A stretch of DNA of 64,000 nucleotides from Mucilaginibacter sp. cycad4 (GCF_034263275.1 NZ_CP139559.1:4526001-4590000); one strand, 5' to 3'. Counted from the stretch's first letter, positions 51,758 to 60,763 are shown. Numbers and translations are program-made. The notes: generated from the sequence alone by a model not told the origin.

Positions 51758-52701
51758 TCCATGAGATGAAAGACATGTATACAAGGATCAGCCTTGTACG
51801 ATTATGTCGGTTACTTGGTATTACCCGTCAGGCCTATTATCAGCACTTTTGGCAACAAGAAGCATCTGGAATAGAGGATACACTTATATTGCAGGAGGTT
51901 GTCAGCATTCGCCAAGACCACCGGGCAATGGGTGGCAGGAAGCTTTATGAAAAGCTGCACCCTTTTTTGCTTGATCATGGCATTAAAATGGGACGGGATG
52001 CACTGTTCGACCTGTTGTCAGCTAATGGACTGTTAGTAAAGAAACGCCGCAGGCGGCATGTGACGACCTGGTCGGGTCACCGGTTCAACAGATGGCCGAA
52101 TATCATACGCAGCCTGGAGGTCGTCAGGCCTAACCAACTGTGGGTAAGCGATATCACCTACTGGAAAGTAAAAGAAGAACATTTGTACATCAGTTTGATA
52201 ACGGACGCTTATTCGCACAAAGTAGTTGGCTATCATTTGGCTGATACCTTAGAAACGATCGAAACGATACAGGCCTTGAAAATGGCTTTAAAAGACCTGC
52301 CTGAACAATTGCCGGAGGCACTTATACATCACTCGGACCGGGGAGTGCAATATTGCACAGAAAGCTATGTAAAGCTATTACAGGACAGATACATCAAGAT
52401 CAGTATGACCGAGAACGGTGACCCATTAGAGAATGCCGTTGCTGAACGAATGAACGGCATTCTTAAAGAAGAATATCTTAAGCATCACCGGCCTGAGAAT
52501 AAGCAACAAGCAAAACAATTACTGGATAGAGCTATCGAGTTGTATAACAAACACCGGCCACACTTCAGTATCGGTCTGCTAACGCCCCAACATGTGCATG
52601 ATAAAAGCTTGCTACCTCAAAAATTGTGGAAGAACTATTATCGCAAAAACACTAACATTGTAAACGTATCACAGGACATCACTACACTTGTAAATACATA
52701 A
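51754..52701 (+). CDS. IS3-family OrfB transposase (DDE integrase domain)
   Basis: A 315-residue catalytic part. HTH_21-like segment (LILQEVVSIRQDHRAMGGRKLYEKL), then the integrase core: first Asp in NQLWVSDITYW, second in LIHHSDRGVQYC, Glu in MTENGDPLENAVAERMNGILKEEYL. This is the DDE signature of IS3. It overlaps orfA by 4 bp, opening with GTG; the natural product is likely the OrfAB fusion. Intact. Confidence 0.93.
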   Translation: MIHEMKDMYTRISLVRLCRLLGITRQAYYQHFWQQEASGIEDTLILQEVVSIRQDHRAMGGRKLYEKLHPFLLDHGIKMGRDALFDLLSANGLLVKKRRRRHVTTWSGHRFNRWPNIIRSLEVVRPNQLWVSDITYWKVKEEHLYISLITDAYSHKVVGYHLADTLETIETIQALKMALKDLPEQLPEALIHHSDRGVQYCTESYVKLLQDRYIKISMTENGDPLENAVAERMNGILKEEYLKHHRPENKQQAKQLLDRAIELYNKHRPHFSIGLLTPQHVHDKSLLPQKLWKNYYRKNTNIVNVSQDITTLVNT

Positions 52702-52744
52702 CAGGACTATCTCATAAAATGTAAACTTTTTTTAGGACGAGACA

Positions 52745-53077
52745 AACATTAATGCTGATTATAAAATATTGCCGGCCCCAGCGGGGTCACGTGTTTATAG
52801 CCATAAACGAGCATGTTTTTCGGCTCCGTAGGTGCCTCGTGTTGAAATTAAGTTTGGAATTTTGTGGATTAACCTAAGACCCTGAGGTTCACCATGTTCC
52901 AAATACCTACCACAACATTCAGAACTGTAGATTTTAAACACGTTCTAAATATTCACCAAGAATACAAAGCTACTGATGGCGTATACATCAGGGTCCTCTG
53001 CGAGAGACCCTGATGGGACGTTAGAGGACATTAAAATCCTTAAATCCGGCTAATCAGTTTAATCCTGGTTCAGACAA
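52745..53077. other. Gene-free stretch after the IS3 element, rich in palindromes
   Basis: It begins with the rest of the hairpin split by IS3, then CCGGCCCCAGCGGGGTCACGTG and CGGCTCCGTAGGTGCCTCGTG, a repeat I recall as common near Bacteroidota transposable sequences. Next is a hairpin at 52986-53015 (CATCAGGGTC / GACCCTGATG), and last the TAATCCTGGTTCAG repeat. Confidence 0.5.
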
Positions 53078-55156
53078 TTACTCCTGCACGGCATCAATCC
53101 AATTACCATCGCCTTTAATGATATTGATCAATTCATCAAGTGCATTGGCCGAGCTGATATTTTTCTTCACAGCTTCTTTACCACGGTAAAGGGTAATTTT
53201 ATCTGTTCCTGAGCCTACATACCCATAATCGGCATCGGCCATTTCGCCGGGGCCATTTACGATACAGCCCATGATACCAATCTTCAAACCTTTAAGGTGA
53301 CTGGTACGGCTCCTGATCATCTGGGTGGTAACCATCAGGTCGAACAAAGTACGCCCGCAGCTTGGGCAGGAAATATATTCTGTTTTGGAAATGCGTGAGC
53401 GCGTAGCCTGCAAAATACCAAAAGCGGTAGAGGTAATAACATTTGTAGGTAGCTCAGGTGCATCAATCCAGATGCCATCACCAAAACCGTCAACTAATAA
53501 TGCGCCAAGATCGGTAGAGGCGTAGAGTTGTAGTAAGGTAGTAGCCCCCTCTAAATCTCCCCCGGTTGGGGAGACTTTTTCTTCAAAGCCCCTCTCCCCC
53601 GGAGAGGGGTTTGGGGTGAGGCTGCCGTAGCTTCTCTTAACAATCACCGGCACATCAAGCCCCAGTTCTTCCATTTTAAAGAAGAAAGAACGCTGCTCGG
53701 CCATACCGTGTAATGCATCCGTTTCGAGTACCAGTACCAGCGAATTATCCAGCTGAATAGATCCGAATGCATCCGAATCAATATCAACAGGTTTTAAACG
53801 CACCAGGTTTAGTTTTGACGAACGATCAACATCGCCGATGTATTCCTGCAAAGTAAATACCGGATGGCAGTTGGTTTTATCGGTCAGTTTAAGCCAGGTA
53901 CTATAGCTATACAACTGTTTTAAGTTGCCCGGTAAAGTAAATGAAGGTAATTCATCCGCCAGGTAAACAAAATCAACCGATTGCTCGGCCATGTTATATT
54001 TATCCAGCAGCGGCGCGTACAGGTAGCCAGCCTCGTTCAATACCGCCGGATCTTTGAGGTTCTTTTTTGACAGATCGACAACCACCCTCGGCACCAAATG
54101 CCCGCCGATAAAGGCATTGGCCTCGTAGGTTTCGCGTTTTTTATATGAATAAGGCGAATGAGTCCCCTCTAAATCTCCCCCGGTTGGAGAGACATTTTCT
54201 ATTAAGTCCCTCTCCCCCAAAGAGGGGTTTGGGGTGAGGCTTCTCCGCTGTGTATAGCGCTTCACCAGCTCAATAGCAACAGGAGCTTCGGCTTCGGGTT
54301 CTTCGGTAAGGGATACACGCACGGTATCGCCAAGGCCATCCTCCAATAATGTACCAATACCTACGGCAGATTTGATGCGCCCGTCTTCACCGTCGCCGGC
54401 TTCGGTTACACCTAAATGCAGCGGGTAGTTCATCCCTTCAGCAACCATGGTTTCCACCAGCAAACGGTAAGCCTGCACCATCACCTGCGGATTGCTCGAT
54501 TTCATGGAGATCACGAGGTTATAAAAATTCAACTGCTCGCACATCCGCATAAATTCCATAGCCGATTCAACCATGCCCTGCGGGGTATCGCCGTAACGGC
54601 TCATGATCCTGTCACTCAGCGAACCGTGATTGGTGCCTATACGCATAGCCGTGCCATACTCTTTACAAACTTTTACAAGGGGGGTAAATTTCTGAAAAAT
54701 GCGTTCCAGTTCACCCTGGTATTCCAGGTGGGTATAGTCTATCTGGTCGAATTTCTTTTTATCGGCATAATTGCCGGGGTTTACACGCACTTTTTCAACT
54801 ATACGGGCAGCCACCTCGGCGGCGTTTGGGGTAAAGTGGATATCGGCAACCAGCGGCACGGTATAACCACGTGCTCGAAGTTGCTTTTTAATTTCGGCCA
54901 GGTTCTGGGCCTCCTTGATGCTTGGCGCTGTAATGCGCACATACTCGCAACCGGCATCAACCATGCGGATGGACTGCTCAACCGTACCAATGGTATCCAT
55001 GGTGTCGGTAGTGGTCATGCTTTGTATGCGGATTGGATTATTCCCGCCCATAGGCACATCGCCAATATTAACCTCGCGGGTAACAAAGCGTGAATATTCG
55101 GTTAACGAATTACAATAACGGCCGGGCAGCACTTTAACAGCATCAGTATTCATCAA
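53078..55156 (-). CDS. ispG: 4-hydroxy-3-methylbut-2-enyl-diphosphate synthase (flavodoxin/ferredoxin-dependent), with two in-frame repeat insertions
   Basis: MEP-pathway enzyme making HMBPP with a [4Fe-4S] cluster. The 692-residue Bacteroidota-type (long) IspG has the N-terminal barrel (IGDVPMGGNNPIRIQSMTTTDT, LVADIHFTPNAA, VRVNPGNYAD, GTNHGSLSDRI), a middle domain, and the C-terminal cluster domain with EYISCPSCGRTLFDL and GIMGCIVNGPGEMADADYGYVG. Two segments, residues 306-331 and 512-538, read LTPNPSxGER..VSPTGGDLEG and are copies of an intergenic palindrome inserted in frame. Both lie between domain blocks. Catalytic residues look intact. Confidence 0.93.
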   Translation of the reverse strand: MMNTDAVKVLPGRYCNSLTEYSRFVTREVNIGDVPMGGNNPIRIQSMTTTDTMDTIGTVEQSIRMVDAGCEYVRITAPSIKEAQNLAEIKKQLRARGYTVPLVADIHFTPNAAEVAARIVEKVRVNPGNYADKKKFDQIDYTHLEYQGELERIFQKFTPLVKVCKEYGTAMRIGTNHGSLSDRIMSRYGDTPQGMVESAMEFMRMCEQLNFYNLVISMKSSNPQVMVQAYRLLVETMVAEGMNYPLHLGVTEAGDGEDGRIKSAVGIGTLLEDGLGDTVRVSLTEEPEAEAPVAIELVKRYTQRRSLTPNPSLGERDLIENVSPTGGDLEGTHSPYSYKKRETYEANAFIGGHLVPRVVVDLSKKNLKDPAVLNEAGYLYAPLLDKYNMAEQSVDFVYLADELPSFTLPGNLKQLYSYSTWLKLTDKTNCHPVFTLQEYIGDVDRSSKLNLVRLKPVDIDSDAFGSIQLDNSLVLVLETDALHGMAEQRSFFFKMEELGLDVPVIVKRSYGSLTPNPSPGERGFEEKVSPTGGDLEGATTLLQLYASTDLGALLVDGFGDGIWIDAPELPTNVITSTAFGILQATRSRISKTEYISCPSCGRTLFDLMVTTQMIRSRTSHLKGLKIGIMGCIVNGPGEMADADYGYVGSGTDKITLYRGKEAVKKNISSANALDELINIIKGDGNWIDAVQE
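53543..53623 (-). repeat. Palindromic repeat inserted in frame in ispG, downstream copy
   Basis: 81 bp. On the minus strand it reads CCTCACCCCAAACCCC..GGAGAGGGGC, then AGTCTCCCC..GGGGGAGATTTAGAGGGGGC, encoding SLTPNPSPGERG and VSPTGGDLEGA. Confidence 0.9.
54164..54241 (-). repeat. Palindromic repeat inserted in frame in ispG, upstream copy
   Basis: 78 bp of the same family, encoding SLTPNPSLGERD and NVSPTGGDLEG. It differs from the other copy at several bases but keeps the frame and has no stop. Confidence 0.9.
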
Positions 55157-55289
55157 TGATGGAAATTAGATTACAAAAATACAAAAGTTGTTTGATGGGA
55201 GGAAGTTGTAATGTTTAAAGGCTGTAATGTTTGGGTTAAATGCACTTTCACCTCTTATCAAATACAAACAATATTCACTAAATTTGAAT

Positions 55290-55505
55290 ATGGCAACTCA
55301 ATTCATCACTAATGAAAAAGGTAAAAAAACCGCTGTAATTATCCCGATAAGCGAATACGAAAATTTGCTGCATCAACATCATATTAATCTTGAATTAACC
55401 GACGAGTATAAAACGATGATAGATTCGATGTTAGAGGAGGAAGACAAAGGCGACGCTAAATATGTTTCGCTTCAACATATTAAAGACAAGTTTCAAGCTA
55501 AATGA
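55290..55505 (+). CDS. Type II toxin-antitoxin system antitoxin (Phd/YefM-like or related)
   Basis: A 71-residue protein starting MATQFITNEKGKKTAVIIPISEYENLL, a strand-helix start typical of Phd/YefM-like and other small antitoxins. An acidic helical C-terminus follows (YKTMIDSMLEEEDKGDAKY). The start at 55290 is preferred; the frame extends upstream with no conserved sequence. It overlaps the toxin gene by 4 bp (ATGA). Confidence 0.8.
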   Translation: MATQFITNEKGKKTAVIIPISEYENLLHQHHINLELTDEYKTMIDSMLEEEDKGDAKYVSLQHIKDKFQAK

Positions 55506-55780
55506 TCAGGGAGCTTATTTTCAGGGCTGAAGCTGAAAAAGATTTGGAAGATATTCAGGATTATTACAACGAAATTCTTCCTACTATCACTGACAAGTTC
55601 TTTAAAGAGTTTTTCGAAACGATGCAATTCATCGAAAATACGCCTCAGCTATTTCAAGTAAGATACAGGGGAATCAGAATAGCGCCATTATATCGTTTCC
55701 CTTACGGGATACATTACAAAGAAAGCAAGAGCAAGATCACAATTTACCGGGTGCTACACACCAAACGATATTTTAAGTAA
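55502..55780 (+). CDS. RelE/ParE-family toxin
   Basis: A 92-residue protein with the ParE/RelE layout: helices (LIFRAEAEKDLEDIQDYYNEI, FKEFFETMQFIENTP), then strands ending in RIAPLYRFPYGIHYKE and KITIYRVLHTKRYFK. The conserved Arg and Tyr near the end are present. Translationally coupled to the antitoxin by a 4-bp overlap, so a complete pair. Confidence 0.85.
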   Translation: MIRELIFRAEAEKDLEDIQDYYNEILPTITDKFFKEFFETMQFIENTPQLFQVRYRGIRIAPLYRFPYGIHYKESKSKITIYRVLHTKRYFK

Positions 55781-55782
55781 AA

Positions 55783-56394
55783 TCACACCAACCTCTCCTT
55801 AATCACCAAAGTCCCCGCAATCATATCATGTAAACACTGCTGCTGCTTATTAAAAAACGCTATCAGGTAGCCGATAAAAAAAGTTAATACCGAAAATATT
55901 TTAGCCAGGTTTCGGCCTATGGCTCTGGCAACAGTGATCCGGTTGCCGTCCATATCAACCACTTTTATTTTGAGCATTTGCTTACCATAAGTGGCCTGCT
56001 TAACTGAGCTTTCCATTACCACATGATAAATAAATTTGCCAATAGGCGTAAAAACAACAATGCCGATAGAAGTATATATGCGCGCCTGCTTATCCGTAAT
56101 GAACAGGAACACTGCCATTGCCGCAAGTAAAACGAACACACCAAACAGGATAAACCAATCCAGCGCCGAAGCCAGCCAGCGCTGATCAAAGCTGCCGTAA
56201 TATTGCATGAGCAGTTTAGGGCGTGCAAAGCCAAACAGTTCCCGTAGTTCGGCAATTTCCTGGGCCTCTTTATAATCCACCATATCGTCAGTTTTAACAA
56301 AATCACCGGGTTTAATGCCGCGGGCTTTGAGCTCCGGAATGGTAAAAGGCCCTTCGGGTTTACCGTTGATGACTAATATGTAGGATTCGGACAT
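55783..56394 (-). CDS. RDD-family membrane protein with N-terminal GYF_2 domain
   Basis: A 203-residue protein. Residues 1-50 form a GYF_2-like domain (YILVINGKPEGPFTIPELKARGIKPGDFV), a peptide-binding module seen in Bacteroidota. The rest is an RDD domain: YGSFDQRWLASALDWFILFGVFVLL, GIVVFTPIGKFIYHVVME, TYGKQMLKIKVVDMDGNRI and a last span. RDD proteins are predicted transporters of unknown substrate. The function of the combination is unknown. Confidence 0.82.
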   Translation of the reverse strand: MSESYILVINGKPEGPFTIPELKARGIKPGDFVKTDDMVDYKEAQEIAELRELFGFARPKLLMQYYGSFDQRWLASALDWFILFGVFVLLAAMAVFLFITDKQARIYTSIGIVVFTPIGKFIYHVVMESSVKQATYGKQMLKIKVVDMDGNRITVARAIGRNLAKIFSVLTFFIGYLIAFFNKQQQCLHDMIAGTLVIKERLV

Positions 56395-56410
56395 GGATTA
56401 TAAATAACAA

Positions 56411-56492
56411 CGTCATTGCGAGGCACGAAGCAATCGCGAACTATACAGGGCGGACCTACAAATCGGGGATTGCTTCGTACCTCGCAATGACG
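56411..56492. repeat. CGTCATTGCG-type long hairpin repeat, copy 2
   Basis: Arms CGTCATTGCGAGGCACGAAGCAATC and GATTGCTTCGTACCTCGCAATGACG. Confidence 0.85.
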
Positions 56493-56509
56493 CTTGGTGA
56501 AATATTCTC

Positions 56510-57508
56510 CTAAGATAAATATTCCTTCCACCATTCAGAATTATAGGCACCTTTTACTTCAGTTGGTTCGCCGGGTTTGGGTACAAATAAATCGATGTGC
56601 TTTTGTTTTGCCATAGGCACAAGCCACTCAACAGGCTCATACCAGGCATGCGGGGCCAGGTTAAAGGTGCCGTAATGAATCGGCATCATCAGTTTTCCCT
56701 TCAGATCGAGATGGGCGTTTGAGGCGTTATCCGGCCCCATGTGAATATCCGGCCAGAATTTTCCGTATGCACCTATCTCGAGCATGGTCAAATCAAACGG
56801 ACCAAAAGCATCCCCTATCGCCTTAAACTCAGGTGAGTATCCGGAATCGGCACCAAAATAAATATTATGCTCAGGGCCTTTGATCACAAACGACGACCAA
56901 AGCGTTTCGTTTCTTCCGATAATTCCCCTGCCCGAAAAATGGCGCGAGGGAGTAGCCGTAAGCACAATTTCATTACCGATCATAGCGCTGTCGCCCCAGT
57001 CCATTTCGGTGATAAAGTTGGCTGCCATACCCCAGTCGGTTAAATACTGTGCTACCCCTATTGAACAGAAAAAGGGGATGTTTTTATCAGCAAAAAATTT
57101 AATGGTAGCTTTATCCAAATGGTCATAATGATCATGCGACTGGATAACGGCATCCAGCAGAGGCAGATCCTCCAGAGCTATCGGTGGTTTAAAAAACCGC
57201 TTTGGCCCAAATGATTGCGAAAACGAAACCCTGTCGCTCCAAACCGGGTCGGTAAGGATGCGCTTGCCATCAATCTCTATCAGGATACTGGAATGGCCAA
57301 TCCAGGTAATGCGCAAACCCGATGCGGGCGGTGTATTGTAAACCGATAGATTCGTTTTAAAAGGGCCTAAAGTTTTTTTAGGCGTATTCTCCGCCTTGTT
57401 TTTTATGTATTCCCTCAAAATTGGGATCATTTTGCCAAAGCCGGCCTCATCAGTAGGTATGGTATTTTGATATTTTCGTCCTTTTTTACGCGATCCGGGT
57501 AAACTCAT
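56510..57508 (-). CDS. MBL-fold metallohydrolase (NAPE-PLD-like, UlaG/phospholipase D type)
   Basis: A 332-residue metallo-beta-lactamase-fold enzyme. The dinuclear metal motif HxHxDH is in VIQSHDHYDHLDKATI, with further ligands in SRHFSGRG, YFGADSGYSPEF and MMPIHYGTFNLAPHAW. The N-terminal TWIGHSSILIEIDGKRILTDPVWSD is characteristic of the NAPE-PLD/UlaG branch; homologues act on phospholipids or sugar lactones. The specific substrate is not clear. Confidence 0.85.
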   Translation of the reverse strand: MSLPGSRKKGRKYQNTIPTDEAGFGKMIPILREYIKNKAENTPKKTLGPFKTNLSVYNTPPASGLRITWIGHSSILIEIDGKRILTDPVWSDRVSFSQSFGPKRFFKPPIALEDLPLLDAVIQSHDHYDHLDKATIKFFADKNIPFFCSIGVAQYLTDWGMAANFITEMDWGDSAMIGNEIVLTATPSRHFSGRGIIGRNETLWSSFVIKGPEHNIYFGADSGYSPEFKAIGDAFGPFDLTMLEIGAYGKFWPDIHMGPDNASNAHLDLKGKLMMPIHYGTFNLAPHAWYEPVEWLVPMAKQKHIDLFVPKPGEPTEVKGAYNSEWWKEYLS

Positions 57509-57586
57509 AACAGCAATTATAGTACTTATGTCAGGTATGATATAACTAAAGCAAAAAAGTTACGAATGGTTGAAAGCCTTACGCTT

Positions 57587-58417
57587 TTATTTACTTAAGA
57601 ATGATATTGCCGTATCACAAAACTCAACAAGCTGGGCCGGCAAAGCATCTCCCGCAAAAGGGTGTTCGCCACCAAAAGTATGATCAGCGCCTTTTTGCAC
57701 CACATATTCTGCAGCGGGATTAGCTTCATGCAATTGCTGTGAATGACTTACAGGCACCGTTGGGTCTGCATCGCCATGAACGATGAGCCATGGCTGCGTT
57801 ATGAAACTTGCCTGCCTGATAATGTCCAGTCTGAGCGGGTGCTTGTCCAGGTCATCAAGCAGTGTTGATTTAACAGGCATTTGCTGCCCGGTACGTTTAT
57901 TCTCAAAATAAAAAACACTCTGCAAGCGCCATTGCTGTTCTATTTGCTTAGGCCATAAGTTCCGGAAACCGGATATAGAGGCCATAGTTACCAGCTTTTT
58001 GATCCGCGCATCTTCAGCAGTTTTGATGATGCTTACACCACCGCCCATGCTATGCCCGATGAGGTATACACCATTGGCCATAGGCATGCTTGCCCCGCTG
58101 CAGGCAAAATCAATGATGGTATCCAGATCTTCCAGTTCGATAGAGACGGTGTTATCGGCAAAAGCGGTCAGATCGGCAAAGTCTAAGGGATTGGCGGGCG
58201 TAGTGCCATTGTGCGAAAAGTTAAATTTCAGGAAACGGAAACCCTTTTCGGCAAAGTACCGGGCCAAAAGATCATGTGTACCCCAATCTTTAAACCCTTT
58301 AAAGCCATGGGCAAAAATTGCCAATGGTGCATTTTTAAAAACATCATTATAGGTAACATCAATAAGCATAGGCCGCCCTTTGGCGCCGGGAAGGGTGAAA
58401 TTATCTTTCCTGATCAT
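57587..58417 (-). CDS. Alpha/beta-hydrolase (dienelactone hydrolase-like)
   Basis: A 276-residue hydrolase. Oxyanion region AIFAHGFKGFKDWG, nucleophile S123 in LIGHSMGGGVSI, acid in LIVHGDADPTVPVSH and base in KGADHTFGGEHPF make a full catalytic triad. No signal peptide. The substrate (an ester or amide) cannot be told. Single gene. Confidence 0.86.
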   Translation of the reverse strand: MIRKDNFTLPGAKGRPMLIDVTYNDVFKNAPLAIFAHGFKGFKDWGTHDLLARYFAEKGFRFLKFNFSHNGTTPANPLDFADLTAFADNTVSIELEDLDTIIDFACSGASMPMANGVYLIGHSMGGGVSIIKTAEDARIKKLVTMASISGFRNLWPKQIEQQWRLQSVFYFENKRTGQQMPVKSTLLDDLDKHPLRLDIIRQASFITQPWLIVHGDADPTVPVSHSQQLHEANPAAEYVVQKGADHTFGGEHPFAGDALPAQLVEFCDTAISFLSK

Positions 58418-58506
58418 GGCGGCTAATTTAGTATTATTGGGGGGGAATGTTAGGCTATCATTTGGCGATCATCAGTATTCCTTTGGCAAGTATTTTAACA
58501 AAAAAA

Positions 58507-58601
58507 GCGTCATTGCGAGGTACGAAGCAATCCCCGATTTGCAGAGCGGCTATGCAAGTTTCTCCGTACAGTTTGGGATTGCTTCGTACCTCGCAATGAC
58601 G
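58507..58601. repeat. CGTCATTGCG-type long hairpin repeat, copy 3
   Basis: Arms CGTCATTGCGAGGTACGAAGCAATC and GATTGCTTCGTACCTCGCAATGACG, 25 bp each and perfect, with flanking AG/CT extending the stem. Confidence 0.9.
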
Positions 58602-58629
58602 CTTCTTATTATACTTTTAAAATTAAGTC

Positions 58630-60156
58630 CTACACCCTCTTCCCATTAAAAGTAATATTATACAAATCCGTACGCCGGTCTTTGATATTTTGAACACTGC
58701 CGTACTCATGCAGCTCATCAAGCAATGACAGGTCAACATCGGCAATAACAATCATTTCGGTATTTGGCGTAGCTTCGGATTGAATGCCGTTTGTCGGGAA
58801 ACCAAAATCCGAAGGTGTGAATACTGCCGATTGTGCATAGCTGATACCCATATTATTTACATTAGGCAGGTTGCCTACGCAGCCTGCAATAGCCACATAA
58901 CATTCATTTTCTACAGCACGGGCCTGGGCGCAAAACTTAACCCGGTTGTAACCGTTTTGGGTATCCGTAAGGAAGGGCACAAATAAGATCTGCATATCCT
59001 GGCCGGCCAGGATACGCGAAAGTTCCGGGAACTCGACGTCGTAACAGATCAGGATACCTACTTTACCGCAATCAGTATCAAACACTTTCACTTCATCGCC
59101 GCCGCGCATGCCCCATGAGCTGATTTCGGCCGGGGTTGGGTGAATTTTGTAAACCTCCTCCATACTGCCGTTCCGCCTGAACAGGTATGATACATTATAC
59201 AACGACTCCTCAAAAATATAAGGCATGCTGCCCGCAATGATGTTCACGTTGTAGGATACAGCCAGTTTTGAAAACTCCTCGATAATAGGTTGGGTATATT
59301 TAGCCAGCTCACGCATGGCCTTGGCCGAATCCATGTGGTTATAATCGGCCATCAGCGGTGTATTGAACAGCTCGGGGAACAGGATAAAATCTGCCTGGTA
59401 ATCGCTCACGGCATCAACAAAATATTCGGCATGCTTCATGAGTTCACTGATGTTGCTGTATGAGCGCATTTGCCACTGCACCAGGCCAATGCGTACTACT
59501 GTTTTATGATTGATAACATCACTTACCTCTTCGTAGTACACATTATTCCATTCAATAAGCGTGGCAAAACCTTTGGAGCGGCTATCCTCGGGCAGATAAT
59601 TCCTCAGCACCTTACGTACGTGAAAATCATTAGAGAGCTGAAACGATAAGGTAGGATCATATATCTCCTTATACTTCACCTTATCAATATACTGCCGGGG
59701 CGTAAGCTCGTTCTGAAATTTTTGGTAGTTGGGGATCCGGCCACCCGCGATGATGCTTTTCAGGTTCAGCTTTTCGCAAAGGGCCTTGCGGGCATCATAA
59801 AGCCTGCGGGCGAGGCGCAAGCCGCGGTATTTGGGGTGGATAAACACGTCGATCCCATACAACACATCACCCTTATCGTTATGGGTTTTAAAGGTACTGT
59901 CGCCGGTTATTTGTTTGTAGGTATGGTTATCGCCAAATTTCTGATAGTCAACAATAATAGCCAGCGCGCAGCCCACAACCATATCATTAACGGTAATACA
60001 GATCTGCCCTTCGGGGAATATCTTGATGAGCCGGCGGATAGAATTGGCATCCCAATAGTCCTCGTCCATATCCATATAGGCCGATTTCATTGATTTTTTC
60101 AGCTCCTGGTAGTCCTGTACCTCCAGGTTACGCATTTCAATACTTTGCAGATCCAT
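58630..60156 (-). CDS. GNAT acetyltransferase fused to a carbon-nitrogen hydrolase (nitrilase family)
   Basis: A 508-residue fusion. Residues 1-215 are a GNAT domain (IFPEGQICITVNDMVVGCALAIIV, HPKYRGLRLARRLYDAR with the acetyl-CoA-binding region). Residues 225-508 are a nitrilase-superfamily domain with Glu in FILFPELFNTPLMADY, Lys in MEEVYKIHPTPAEI and Cys in GILICYDVEFPELSR. This fusion is known in many bacteria but its natural substrate is unsettled. Single gene. Confidence 0.9.
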   Translation of the reverse strand: MDLQSIEMRNLEVQDYQELKKSMKSAYMDMDEDYWDANSIRRLIKIFPEGQICITVNDMVVGCALAIIVDYQKFGDNHTYKQITGDSTFKTHNDKGDVLYGIDVFIHPKYRGLRLARRLYDARKALCEKLNLKSIIAGGRIPNYQKFQNELTPRQYIDKVKYKEIYDPTLSFQLSNDFHVRKVLRNYLPEDSRSKGFATLIEWNNVYYEEVSDVINHKTVVRIGLVQWQMRSYSNISELMKHAEYFVDAVSDYQADFILFPELFNTPLMADYNHMDSAKAMRELAKYTQPIIEEFSKLAVSYNVNIIAGSMPYIFEESLYNVSYLFRRNGSMEEVYKIHPTPAEISSWGMRGGDEVKVFDTDCGKVGILICYDVEFPELSRILAGQDMQILFVPFLTDTQNGYNRVKFCAQARAVENECYVAIAGCVGNLPNVNNMGISYAQSAVFTPSDFGFPTNGIQSEATPNTEMIVIADVDLSLLDELHEYGSVQNIKDRRTDLYNITFNGKRV

Positions 60157-60192
60157 ATATCATTTGTTGTATCAGTGTTTTAGGCTGAGCGG

Positions 60193-60328
60193 CGTTTACT
60201 CACCCCGACATCGCTGCGCTCGTCCCCCTCTCTGCTTCGCAAAGAGGGGGGTACTTTTTTATTTTCTCTCCCCCTCTTTACGCTAACAGCGTAGAGAGGA
60301 TGGCGAAGCGTCGGCCGGGTGAGTCAGC
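60193..60328. repeat. ACTCACCCCG / CGGGTGAGT intergenic palindrome
   Basis: ACTCACCCCGACATCGCTGCGC at the left edge faces GAAGCGTCGGCCGGGTGAGT at the right edge; inside, CCCTCTCTGCTTCGCAAAGAGGGG is a smaller hairpin. Confidence 0.7.
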
Positions 60329-60373
60329 TCATCGCCCTGCCCCATCTCCCCAACAGGCAAAGCCCATTTTGGT

Positions 60374-60763
60374 TTAAACTATCTTCTTCCGATCGGTTGT
60401 ATGCCACCAGGCCCAGTAGATCAGTACAAACTGTAAGGCCAAACGCAGCCACGCTAAAAAGGGTGCAACTGTCATGGAGTTTAGTTTCATCGGGGCTTTA
60501 AATGCCATGCTTACGTGAATCTGTAAAAAAGCTATCAGCATTAAAACAATTCCCCAGGCTGCCCAGTACCGTGTTTTAGGCCAAATGAGCAGTAATCCCA
60601 ATGAAATTTCAGCAATCCCGGCCAGTATGTTAACAGCCTCGGGGTAAAGCAAATTATTGGGCATTACGGCATAATAGAAGTCGGGGTCGCGGAAGTGATT
60701 AAGGCCTGCAAGTACGTAAAACGCCACGAGTATTACCAGGCTTATTTTTTTATACTTATCCAT
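60374..60763 (-). CDS. DoxX-like membrane protein
   Basis: A 129-residue protein with four spans: ISLVILVAFYVLAGLNHFRDP, LYPEAVNILAGIAEISLGLLLIW, WAAWGIVLMLIAFLQIHVSM and FLAWLRLALQFVLIYWAWWHTT. The motifs LAGLNHFRDP and LLIWPKTRYW are typical of small DoxX-like proteins. Their function, possibly in quinone or oxidative stress metabolism, is uncertain. Transcribed divergently from hemA. Confidence 0.8.
   Translation of the reverse strand: MDKYKKISLVILVAFYVLAGLNHFRDPDFYYAVMPNNLLYPEAVNILAGIAEISLGLLLIWPKTRYWAAWGIVLMLIAFLQIHVSMAFKAPMKLNSMTVAPFLAWLRLALQFVLIYWAWWHTTDRKKIV

Larger units (their letters stand above)
51317..52744 (+). mobile_element. IS3-family insertion sequence, 1428 bp, complete, with 3-bp target duplication
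   Basis: Terminal inverted repeats at 51317-51341 (TGTCTTGTCCTG..GTTTACA) and 52720-52744 (TGTAAAC..AGGACGAGACA) agree at most positions. AAC flanks both ends (51314-51316, 52745-52747). Removing the element and one AAC restores a 14-bp hairpin arm. It encodes orfA and orfB joined by a frameshift site. Confidence 0.9.

Noticed and set aside
54416..55093. 225-codon open frame opposite ispG
   Set aside because: Antisense shadow of the conserved IspG barrel; no start signal or family resemblance.
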